Assembly: GCF_012275575.1 (NCBI RefSeq)
Contig: NZ_NPIH01000232.1
Span: 1 to 64,000 of the forward strand
Source of the DNA: Paraburkholderia sp. SG-MS1
GTDB taxonomy: Bacteria > Pseudomonadota > Gammaproteobacteria > Burkholderiales > Burkholderiaceae
DNA length: 64,000 bases
Direction of reading: 5' to 3'
A program made the translations under genes and the position numbers. A model generated the notes under the pieces. That model was given only the letters and a program-made list of their open reading frames with translations. It was not told the origin of the DNA and searched no databases. Below, in pieces: positions 46,750 to 54,500 of the stretch. Position 1 is the first letter of the stretch. Every line of letters starts with the position of its first letter.

Positions 46750-47123
46750 GATGAGGATTCTCCCGCGTCTTCGAGCGATTTTCGCAGTAGAGCCATCCCC
46801 TTGTCGACGTCGAGCGCCGTACGGATACCGTGCAACGACATACCCAGCTCGACCAGCGTGATCGCCACGGCGGGCCGCATGCCGACGAGCACGGTGGTAG
46901 CGTCCATCACCCGCGCCATCGCCGCGATATGGCCAAGTGTTCGGCCAATGAACGAGTCGACGATCTCGAGTGCGGAAATGTCGATCAGCACACCCTTTGC
47001 ACGGGTACGTTCGATTCGCGACGTCAGATCGTCCTGCAAGCTCAGCACTAACTCATCGTGCAGCTCGACCTGGATCGACACGAGCAGAAATTCACCGAGC
47101 TTCAGAACCGGGATCTGCTCCAT
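46740..47123 (-). CDS. rsbS: RsbS stressosome scaffold (STAS domain)
   Basis: 127 aa single STAS domain starting MEQIPVLKLGEFLLVSIQ. The phospho-acceptor serine is Ser57 in ISALEIVDSFIGRT, matching Ser59 of Bacillus RsbS. It forms the stressosome core with RsbR and sequesters RsbT. One base separates it from rsbR. Confidence 0.92.
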   Translation of the reverse strand: MEQIPVLKLGEFLLVSIQVELHDELVLSLQDDLTSRIERTRAKGVLIDISALEIVDSFIGRTLGHIAAMARVMDATTVLVGMRPAVAITLVELGMSLHGIRTALDVDKGMALLRKSLEDAGESSSLP

Positions 47124-47124
47124 C

Positions 47125-48018
47125 TCAGTTGTCCTGCTTCGCTGTGGCGATCTTCGTCACCGTCATGCCGACGCGTCGCAAGGCGATCTTCAGTGCTTCG
47201 GCAAGCGTGGCCTTCGTCACGACGTCACCGAGATCGACGCCGAGATGCACGATGGTCTGCGCGATCTGGGGGCGAATTCCGCTGATGATGCACTCGGCAC
47301 CCATCAGCCGCGCGGCTGCGACCGTTTTGAGCAGATGTTGCGCCACGAGGGTGTCAACGGTCGGCACGCCGGTGATGTCGATGATGGCAATCGCAGCCTC
47401 GTTTTCGACGATGGAGTCGAGCAGGCTTTCCATTACTACCTGGGTGCGTTCGCTGTCGAGGGTACCGATCAAAGGCAACGCCACCACCGAGTCCCACAAG
47501 CGGACCACCGGCGTGGTGAGATCGAGCAGTTCCTGCTGCTGTCGTTCGATGATTTGCTGGCGGCTCGCCTGATACGCTTCGACCGTAATGAGACCGAGTC
47601 CATCGAGCGTTTGCGTGAGTTTCCAGAACGCGTCGCCGAGTGCTTCAGGATTTTTGCTGAGCGAATTGCGCAGCGCCTCGAATAGCGGCTTTTTCAGCGA
47701 AAAGACGAAGGTCGCGGTTTCCACCGGAGAGAAACCCTGTATAACCCGCTCTCTCGACAATGCCGCCAGATGCGCACGAATCGGCTCCCAAGCTTCGCCA
47801 TTGAGCTGCTCGTCGTAATTCGTTTTGACCGCGCGTGCAAAGAGCGCCAGAAACGCGCGGGAAGATTCACGGACGTCGGCTTCCGAGATGACACCTTGGC
47901 GGATTCCGCCGGACAATTGTCCAGCCACCCATGCTTTCAGAACGGCTCCCTCGTCTTTCTCGAGGATGGTCGCCAACTCGTTTTGTTCGCTCAAAGTCCA
48001 CTCCTTAGTTTGTGTCAA
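47125..48018 (-). CDS. rsbR: RsbR stressosome sensor (N-terminal RsbRD-type domain plus STAS)
   Basis: 297 aa. Residues 10-150 are an all-helical RsbRD-type sensor domain, not a globin. Residues 160-285 are STAS, with phospho-sites Thr169 (LDLTTPVVRLWD) and Thr223 (GVPTVDTLVAQH), matching Thr171 and Thr205 in Bacillus. First gene of the operon rsbR-rsbS-rsbT-phosphatase-hybrid kinase. The signal sensed is unknown. Confidence 0.9.
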   Translation of the reverse strand: MTQTKEWTLSEQNELATILEKDEGAVLKAWVAGQLSGGIRQGVISEADVRESSRAFLALFARAVKTNYDEQLNGEAWEPIRAHLAALSRERVIQGFSPVETATFVFSLKKPLFEALRNSLSKNPEALGDAFWKLTQTLDGLGLITVEAYQASRQQIIERQQQELLDLTTPVVRLWDSVVALPLIGTLDSERTQVVMESLLDSIVENEAAIAIIDITGVPTVDTLVAQHLLKTVAAARLMGAECIISGIRPQIAQTIVHLGVDLGDVVTKATLAEALKIALRRVGMTVTKIATAKQDN

Positions 48019-48253
48019 TCGGACAGGTTGACATCATACAGGTCGCCTTGGCGAAGGAGGGACGTCAATGAACAAGCGCCCGTTGCACGGTCCTTAATAG
48101 AAATTGAAGCCGCAACTTTTTCACCGCCAAGGTGTGCCAAGTCAGCCATAACCGGTAACTTGTGCCGCATAACGCCGTCTACGCGTGACGCGATGAAAAG
48201 GCGGGCTTGAAGATGAGTACGAGGGGGACGGCTAGAGTCGCTCTGCAGGTCGA

Positions 48254-48838
48254 TCATTCGAGCTTTTCGTGCTTCAACGCCAGTTGCACGGCGGGCCGGG
48301 TGCGCATGCGCTGCGCGAACTGCGTCAGCCGCTCCGGCACGTCGATGTCTACCTTGCCTGCCCATAGCAGCATCGTGAACAGATACGCGTCGGCGACGCT
48401 CGCGTCGGTGCCGAACAGGTAATCGCCTTTCATCATCGCCGAGATCAATTTGAAGCGCTGAGCGAGTTTCTCTCGTGCAGCAGTCGCTTCGGCGTCGCAG
48501 GTGGGTTTGAATATGCGACCAAATTGCTTGTGAATTTCGGTCGAAATGAAGGCGAGCATTTCGAGCAAGCGTGTGCTGCCCAATTCGCCGTCCGGTGCCA
48601 GCGACGGTTTGCGTTGCGCGATCCACGAGAGAATGGCGACATTTTCCGTCAAGATTCCGCCATCGTCGAATTCGAGCACGGGGACGTAGCTTTTGCTATT
48701 GACCTCATCGAATTTCTGTCCGGACTCGGTGAGCTTTGTCTTCAGGTCCACGCGGACGCGCTCGAACTCGAAGTCGGCTTCGTGCAGCGCGATATGGTCG
48801 GCGAGGCTACATGCACCTGGCGAGTAGTACAGTTTCAT
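48254..48838 (-). CDS. Glutathione S-transferase, beta-like
   Basis: 194 aa. MKLYYSPGACSLADHIALHEADF gives the thioredoxin-fold N-terminus with Cys10 of beta-class bacterial GSTs. SYVPVLEFDDGGILTENVAIL carries the cis-Pro and glutathione-site residues. The helical C-terminal domain is complete. Conjugates or reduces electrophiles with glutathione. The upstream ATG at 48883 lacks homology. Confidence 0.9.
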   Translation of the reverse strand: MKLYYSPGACSLADHIALHEADFEFERVRVDLKTKLTESGQKFDEVNSKSYVPVLEFDDGGILTENVAILSWIAQRKPSLAPDGELGSTRLLEMLAFISTEIHKQFGRIFKPTCDAEATAAREKLAQRFKLISAMMKGDYLFGTDASVADAYLFTMLLWAGKVDIDVPERLTQFAQRMRTRPAVQLALKHEKLE

Positions 48839-48964
48839 GGCATCCCCCTGGTCTGGTTGGAGTGGCTCTGTGCGAGCGAGCAATGCTCATGCCGCCGAAA
48901 CCGGATTGCCGTATGCACAGACGGCGCCGACCGCACCGGCACGAGGCGTGAGTGCCCAAAGCGC

Positions 48965-49978
48965 TTACGGCTGCCCTGCACCGCCCGACGCGCCGAACAC
49001 TTGGCCGGTCACGTAACTTGCCTGCGTCGACGCTAGCTGCACGTACAGCGGCGCAATTTCCGCCGGCTGTCCCGGGCGTCCCATCGGCACCTGCTCGCCG
49101 AAGTGTGTCAAGTTCTCCATGGTCTGCCCGCCACTCACCTGGAGTGCAGTCCAGAACGGCCCGGGCGCGACCGCGTTGACGCGGATGCCTCGCTTGACCA
49201 TCTGTTTGGCGAGGCCCTTCGTGAAGTTGGCGATGCCCGCCTTGGTCAAGGCGTAGTCAAGCAGGTTTGCCGATGGATCGTATGCGTTGACCGAGGCCGT
49301 GTTGATAATCGCGGCGCCGGGCGGCATGTGCGGGATAGCCGCCTTCGTGATCCAGAACATCGCGTATAGATTGGTGCGCAACGTCCAATCGAAATCTTCC
49401 GTACTGATGTCGAGGATCGAGTCGTGACTGTGTTGGCGCCCCGCGTTATTGACCAGAATATCGAGGCCGCCCATTTGCTGGACCGCGTTCGTAACCAGAG
49501 CCTCGCAAAATGGCTCGTTGCGAATATCGCCCGGCAAGGCCACCGCTTTGCGGCCCGCCGCGCGAATGATCTGCACGACCTCCCTTGCGTCCGGCTCCTC
49601 CGCGGGCAAATAGACGATTGCAACGTCGGCGCCCTCGCGCGCAAATGCAATAGCCGCTGCCCGGCCGATGCCGGAATCTCCGCCGGTGATCAGCGCGTGC
49701 CGGCCTGTCAGGCAGCCGGTCCCGCGATAGCTGGTTTCGCCATGGTCCGGGCGCGGTGTCATCCGTCCCGCGAGGCCTGGCCACGGCTGTTCCTGCGCCG
49801 GAAACGGCGGACGAGGATACAACCCTCGCGGATCAGCCAGAGGCGCCGCACCGGCAGTGCCGGGCGCCTGCGTTGCGCTTGCTTGTCCCAGTGCGTGAGC
49901 GGCCACGCTCGTCATCAGTCCCGCTGCGGCTCCCTGCATCAACCTGCGGCGCGCTGTCGAAGTGTCGTCGGTCGGCAT
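48965..49978 (-). CDS. SDR-family oxidoreductase with Tat signal (YghA-like)
   Basis: 337 aa from MPTDDTSTARRRLMQGAAAG at 49978, with AGGAG upstream. The RRRLMQGAAAGL twin-arginine segment and hydrophobic stretch suggest Tat export, as in several Burkholderia SDRs. Rossmann motif TGGDSGIGRAAA, NNAGRQ, active-site Ser, then YALTKAG (Tyr-x-x-x-Lys). It resembles YghA-type dehydrogenases of aldehydes or sugars; substrate unknown. Confidence 0.87.
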   Translation of the reverse strand: MPTDDTSTARRRLMQGAAAGLMTSVAAHALGQASATQAPGTAGAAPLADPRGLYPRPPFPAQEQPWPGLAGRMTPRPDHGETSYRGTGCLTGRHALITGGDSGIGRAAAIAFAREGADVAIVYLPAEEPDAREVVQIIRAAGRKAVALPGDIRNEPFCEALVTNAVQQMGGLDILVNNAGRQHSHDSILDISTEDFDWTLRTNLYAMFWITKAAIPHMPPGAAIINTASVNAYDPSANLLDYALTKAGIANFTKGLAKQMVKRGIRVNAVAPGPFWTALQVSGGQTMENLTHFGEQVPMGRPGQPAEIAPLYVQLASTQASYVTGQVFGASGGAGQP

Positions 49979-50206
49979 GGCAAACTCCTGCAAATGAAGG
50001 CCCATGACGCAGCACGGGAAATCGTGGACGAGCAAGTGCGATACCCGGAACGAGCTCACAAAATAAGACCGTACTTCGCTGATCGATCTCGTTCGTCTCC
50101 CGATCCTTGCCGCAAAAACCAGGCCTTTAAAAGAGCGGCGAGATGCCGAATCAGGTACGGCGGTTGCGCAATGAAGGTTTTCCAAAGCGCTCTGAGGAGT
50201 GACATC

Positions 50207-50734
50207 ATGAACCCGCTCGGCTCAAATGATCCGCTTGATCCCCTCGACCCGAACGCCCCCGGCTCGTCCACGCAGCCGGGGGCAGCCGGCGCACGAATCA
50301 CCGGGAGTGGAGTCGGCGACGGCCCCGGACCCGACGTGATGGCGGCAGCCACGCTAGACGGCAACAAAGTACGCTCTTCCGATGGCGAAGATCTCGGCAA
50401 GATCTCCGACATCATGCTCGACGTGCGGGGCGGCCGGATCGCTTACGCCGTGCTCACAGCAGGCGGGTTTCTTGGCATGGGCGGAACGCTCCACGCCATT
50501 CCGTGGAGCGCGCTCACGCTTGACACCGACGAAAAATGCTTCCGCCTCGATGCGACCGCGGAACGCGTAAAAAGCGCCCCTGGGTTTGACAAGGACCATT
50601 GGCCCGCGATGGCTGATCAGCAGTGGGGTGCTGCCGTTCACCAGTTCTACGGCCGCGAACCGTACTGGCAGGCGACGCGCGAGGTGGTCGAAAAAGACCC
50701 GTTCACGCGGGTTGACCCGCCGGCCGATCTGTAA
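50207..50734 (+). CDS. PRC-barrel domain protein (cytoplasmic)
   Basis: 175 aa from MNPLGSNDPLDPLDP at 50207, with GAGGAG upstream. Residues 1-45 are a disordered Pro/Gly/Asp region. Residues 50-135 form the PRC-barrel (LDGNKVRSSDGEDLGKISDI, RIAYAVLTAGGFLGMGG, HAIPWSALTLD). A FYGREPYWQATREV tail follows. No signal peptide, unlike the copy at 25793. Divergent from the SDR gene and 66 bp ahead of nadE. Confidence 0.83.
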   Translation: MNPLGSNDPLDPLDPNAPGSSTQPGAAGARITGSGVGDGPGPDVMAAATLDGNKVRSSDGEDLGKISDIMLDVRGGRIAYAVLTAGGFLGMGGTLHAIPWSALTLDTDEKCFRLDATAERVKSAPGFDKDHWPAMADQQWGAAVHQFYGREPYWQATREVVEKDPFTRVDPPADL

Positions 50735-50800
50735 TCTCTACGTCGCGGATATCGGGCGGAGTGAATCCGCGACGGGAACACTCTCTCAGAGGACTTCGCG

Positions 50801-51658
50801 ATGACTTTGCCATCTTCTACCGAAAGGGACGCCTGGCAACAGGCCGTCATTCACGAGCTCGGCGTTGCTCGCGATTTCGACGTCGACATGGAGCGGGAAC
50901 GACGCGTCGCCTTCCTTTCCGACTACCTCATCTCGCAGGGGCTTCGCACTTATGTGCTCGGCATCAGTGGCGGCGTGGATTCGTCCACCGCGGGCCGTCT
51001 CGCGCAACTCGCGGTCGAGCGCCTTCGCGCACGCGGCTACGAGGCGAAGTTTGTGGCTGTCCGACTTCCCTACGGCAGCCAGCGCGACGAGGAAGATGCC
51101 GCGCTTGCGCTCGAGTTCGTCCGTCCTGACGAGACGTTCACGGTCAACATCAAGGATCCATCGGATGCGATGCTGTTCTCGCTCAAGCGCGGCAATGTCC
51201 AGTACGTCGACGACTTTCAGGAAGACTTCGTGCTCGGCAACATCAAGGCCCGGCAACGAATGATCGCGCAATATGCGATCGCCGGGGCACGGGTGGGCGT
51301 CGTGATCGGCACCGACCATGCGGCCGAATCGCTCATGGGCTTCTTCACCAAATACGGCGACGGCGGTGCGGACATCCTGCCTCTCGCCGGTCTCACGAAG
51401 CGGCGCGTGCGAGCGTTGGCGCAGGCGTTGGGCGCGACAACTCGCCTCGCCTGGAAGGTGCCGACGGCGGACCTCGAATCGCTGACGCCGCAAAAGCCGG
51501 ACGAGGACAGCTACGGCATCAGTTATGAAGACATCGACGACTTCCTCGAAGGCAAGCCGGTCGGCGACGAAGTGTTTGCCACGATTCATCGCTTTTATAC
51601 GGCGACGCGTCACAAGCGCGCGCTTCCGGTGTCACCGGTCGAACCACCACCACTGTGA
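50801..51658 (+). CDS. nadE: NH3-dependent NAD+ synthetase
   Basis: 285 aa. ATP-pyrophosphatase loop GISGGVDSS at residues 54-62, and VVIGTDHAAESLMGFFTKYGDGGADILPLAGL for the NaAD site. DSYGISYEDIDDFLEG matches the NadE C-terminus. Makes NAD from deamido-NAD with ammonia. No glutaminase domain is present, so this is the short form. It is probably an accessory copy within the stress cluster. Confidence 0.92.
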   Translation: MTLPSSTERDAWQQAVIHELGVARDFDVDMERERRVAFLSDYLISQGLRTYVLGISGGVDSSTAGRLAQLAVERLRARGYEAKFVAVRLPYGSQRDEEDAALALEFVRPDETFTVNIKDPSDAMLFSLKRGNVQYVDDFQEDFVLGNIKARQRMIAQYAIAGARVGVVIGTDHAAESLMGFFTKYGDGGADILPLAGLTKRRVRALAQALGATTRLAWKVPTADLESLTPQKPDEDSYGISYEDIDDFLEGKPVGDEVFATIHRFYTATRHKRALPVSPVEPPPL

Positions 51659-51760
51659 TGCACCAGACGCTGAAACGCTGTCGCGCCGTCCGTCCCGGGA
51701 CGGACCCGGTCGGGGCGAGCACGGCCTCGCCGCGGCGACCGCGAACGCGCACAGGCAGCG

Positions 51761-53167
51761 CTATTTGTGCAGCTTCTGCCGCAGTGAACTTACATCGTTC
51801 GCGGTTATCGGCTGTGCGTTGTTGCCCCACGCGCTGCGAATGTAGGTCAGTACCTGGCCGATCCCCACATCAGGGAGCGTGTCGGCGAAGCGCGGCATTT
51901 GTTGACGGGGCGGTCCAGTAAGCGTCGACGGGCTATTGCCACCCTCGACCATGAGGCGAATCAGCGAGGTCGTATCTTCCGCCAGCACCGACGTGTTGCC
52001 CGCGAGCGCGGGGAACACGTTCGGCACGCCCTCACCCGCGTCGCCGTGGCATTTTGCACAAAACGAACGATAGACGTTGTATCCCAGCGACGCCGCATCG
52101 GGCACGCGACTGCCGTTCAGCGGCTTGCGCGCGACATTGTCTTGCGGCGCATAGGTTCCCGAGGGATTATGCGGCGGCAGCGACTTCAGATAGCGGGCAA
52201 TCGCGAGCAGGTCGTCGTCGCTCAGGTACTGCGTGCTGTCTTCGATCTGCTCGACCATGCTTCCGTAGGCAACGTTGCCGGCCCCGTGCCCCGTCTTCAG
52301 GAACGCGGCGATTTCGGGCGCGCGCCAGCGGCCGAGCCCCGAGCCCGGATCCCCGGTTAGGTCCGGCGCGAACCAGTGGTCGTTGACGCCGCCGGTGAGA
52401 AAGGTCGACGACGTTTCGTCCGTGCCCTTCTCCTGGTAAGCGGCGCCGCGCGGCGTATGGCAACTGCCGCAATGACCCGCCGATTGCACGAGGTAGGCCC
52501 CGCGATTCCACTGCGCATCGCGGTCGGCACGCGGCCGGTACGGCCCGCGCGGCACGAACGCCATTTGCCAGAACCGCAGCGCCCAACGCTGGTTGAACGG
52601 GAATGCGACATTCGACTCGGCGTTCGGCTTCGCGACCGGCGCGACGCCATGCATCATGTACGTATAGAGCGCATGCATGTCCGCGTCATCGAGCTTCGCA
52701 AACGCGTTGTACGGCATCGCCGGATAGAGCCGCTTGCCGCCACGCGCGATGCCTTGGCGCAGCGCACGCGCGAAGTCGTCGTAGGTGTACCGGCCGATCC
52801 CGTAGCGCGGATCTGGCGTAATGTTGGTCGCCATGATCGTGCCAAACGGAGAAGCAAGGCCGTGTCCGCCAGCATAGGGCGCGCCGCCCTGCGCCGCCGT
52901 GTGACAACCTGCACAATCGCTGGCTTTCGCGACGTACTCGCCGCGCGCGAGCGTCCCGGCGTCCGGTCGAGGCGCAGCGGAAGCTCCCGGAGCACCTCCC
53001 GAAGACGACGCGCAGACGGTGTGCGACGAGTCAGATGCCGACGCATCTTCACTACGCGCGTCGCGCATCGCACCGCCTGCAACGGCTATCGCGAACGCGA
53101 GGCTGCAGGCGGCAAGCCCGGCATGACGGCGCGCTCTCGCCCATGCGCGTGACGTTTGCGGCATCAT
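51761..53167 (-). CDS. Tri-heme cytochrome c (alcohol-dehydrogenase subunit type) of the oxidase operon
   Basis: About 468 aa. N-terminal signal/anchor in ARRHAGLAACSLAFAIAVAGG. Three class I cytochrome domains with hemes at SDCAGCH, GHCGSCH and SFCAKCH. The layout fits the three-heme cytochrome subunits of membrane alcohol/gluconate dehydrogenases. Here it is coupled (ATG overlaps the ctaG stop) to an oxidase operon, so it may donate electrons to that oxidase. ATG at 53164 is an alternative start. Confidence 0.87.
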   Translation of the reverse strand: MMPQTSRAWARARRHAGLAACSLAFAIAVAGGAMRDARSEDASASDSSHTVCASSSGGAPGASAAPRPDAGTLARGEYVAKASDCAGCHTAAQGGAPYAGGHGLASPFGTIMATNITPDPRYGIGRYTYDDFARALRQGIARGGKRLYPAMPYNAFAKLDDADMHALYTYMMHGVAPVAKPNAESNVAFPFNQRWALRFWQMAFVPRGPYRPRADRDAQWNRGAYLVQSAGHCGSCHTPRGAAYQEKGTDETSSTFLTGGVNDHWFAPDLTGDPGSGLGRWRAPEIAAFLKTGHGAGNVAYGSMVEQIEDSTQYLSDDDLLAIARYLKSLPPHNPSGTYAPQDNVARKPLNGSRVPDAASLGYNVYRSFCAKCHGDAGEGVPNVFPALAGNTSVLAEDTTSLIRLMVEGGNSPSTLTGPPRQQMPRFADTLPDVGIGQVLTYIRSAWGNNAQPITANDVSSLRQKLHK

Positions 53168-54183
53168 CGCGCACCGTCCTGCGGCAAGGCCGCTGTGGGA
53201 TCGCTGGCGAGATCGACTCGCGTCGGGCTCCTCAACCAGCGCGCCACGATCGCCAATCCGCCGGCCAGGTACACGATCGCAGCCGGCACCCACATGATGA
53301 GGCCGCCGGCCTGCTGGTCATGCAGCACATCGACGCCGAGCGCGCTCGTCGGCTCGATATAGGACGGATACCACACGCCCGGCGCGAGCGAAATCAGAGC
53401 GCCGAGCGCGCTCGTATGGACCATCGTCGTGAACACGGACAACAACGCGTGACCGCCTGTCTGACGCGAAGCACCGTCGCCAAAGACGGTCCACCAGAAA
53501 ATGAGCGCGGTCAGCAGGAAAGTCGTGTGCTGCAGCGTGTGCACCCACGGGTGCGCGAGCGCGGCTTCGAACATCACCGGCGCGTGCCAGCCCCAGAGTG
53601 CCGCCGCGTGGAGGAGCCATCCGGTGAGCGGCGCGGTCAGCCCCCGCCACGCGCGGACGAATGCGGGCCCGCGCACCGCCCGGCCGACGCGCCTGCGGGC
53701 GCCGCGAGGCAGTGCCCAAATCCATACACCGAGTGGCCGCGCCGCCACGAGGAGCGGCGCGGCGATCAGCATCATGGTTTCGTGCTGGACCATGTGCGCG
53801 GAAAACAGAGCCGCGGACAATGCATCGAGCGGCGAGCACAACGCGATCACGAGCGCGGCCATGCCGCCCGCGAACGCACTCGCATGCCACGCGCGGATTG
53901 CGCGACTGTGCGATGAGCCCCGTCGGCGCAACCGCAAGTGACCGATTGCATAAGCAAGCGTGCTTGCGAGCGTCAACGCGACGACCCACGCGTCGAACGA
54001 CCAGCCGAATGTGGGCGCGCCATGTTCGCCATCGGTCAGCACGTGCGCGCATGCGAGCGGCGCAGCGGTCAGTGCCAGCGCGGCGCACACTCGCCCAGGC
54101 GCGAGTCGCCGCTCGCGGGCGAGGGGCGCGAAGCAGCAGATTGCGGAAAGCCGCGCGATCATCGGCAGGGTGAAAGCAGCCAT
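53164..54183 (-). CDS. ctaG: Cytochrome c oxidase assembly factor CtaG (caa3 type)
   Basis: About 339 aa (or 332 from ATG 54162, which overlaps the upstream stop as ATGA). Multi-pass membrane protein with LSAALFSAHMVQHETMMLIAAPLLV and HTLQHTTFLLTALIFWW, typical of the caa3_CtaG family (PF09678). It helps insert copper into the oxidase. Located between a small membrane protein and the tri-heme cytochrome. Confidence 0.87.
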   Translation of the reverse strand: MAAFTLPMIARLSAICCFAPLARERRLAPGRVCAALALTAAPLACAHVLTDGEHGAPTFGWSFDAWVVALTLASTLAYAIGHLRLRRRGSSHSRAIRAWHASAFAGGMAALVIALCSPLDALSAALFSAHMVQHETMMLIAAPLLVAARPLGVWIWALPRGARRRVGRAVRGPAFVRAWRGLTAPLTGWLLHAAALWGWHAPVMFEAALAHPWVHTLQHTTFLLTALIFWWTVFGDGASRQTGGHALLSVFTTMVHTSALGALISLAPGVWYPSYIEPTSALGVDVLHDQQAGGLIMWVPAAIVYLAGGLAIVARWLRSPTRVDLASDPTAALPQDGAR

Positions 54184-54500
54184 TGCGGGAACCACATCGT
54201 CAACTGGATAACCGCGCACAAAGCGGCGACGAGCATCGCCATCAGGGCAAGAAACGGCCGACGCGCGGCGCGCGGCACGTAGCTGCCGTGGAAGCGCCCG
54301 GCTGTGGCGCGCCAGCGCCGGTAGGCAAGCCACGCCGCGATGACCGAGAAGCCGAACGCAAGCGCGCTCACCACGTCGAGCGCGGTGTGCCGGCCGGACG
54401 CGCAGGCGCTCTGCACCAGCGCGTAGTTGAGACTCTGCGCGCCGAGTACCACCGCCGGGGCCGCCAGCAGGCCAAGCCAGATCGAGACACTATGCTTCAT
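54159..54500 (-). CDS. Small three-helix membrane protein of the oxidase operon
   Basis: 113 aa from MKHSVSIWLGLLAAPAVVLG at 54500. Three hydrophobic segments at about 6-25, 42-60 and 84-104. Overlaps the oxidase subunit I gene (ATGA) and ctaG. No family recognised with certainty; similar small proteins accompany ctaG in Burkholderiales and may assist assembly. Confidence 0.7.
   Translation of the reverse strand: MKHSVSIWLGLLAAPAVVLGAQSLNYALVQSACASGRHTALDVVSALAFGFSVIAAWLAYRRWRATAGRFHGSYVPRAARRPFLALMAMLVAALCAVIQLTMWFPQWLLSPCR

Noticed and set aside
49424..50206. N-terminal extension of the PRC-barrel protein frame
   Set aside because: It runs antisense through the SDR gene; the ATG at 50207 has a strong GAGGAG site.
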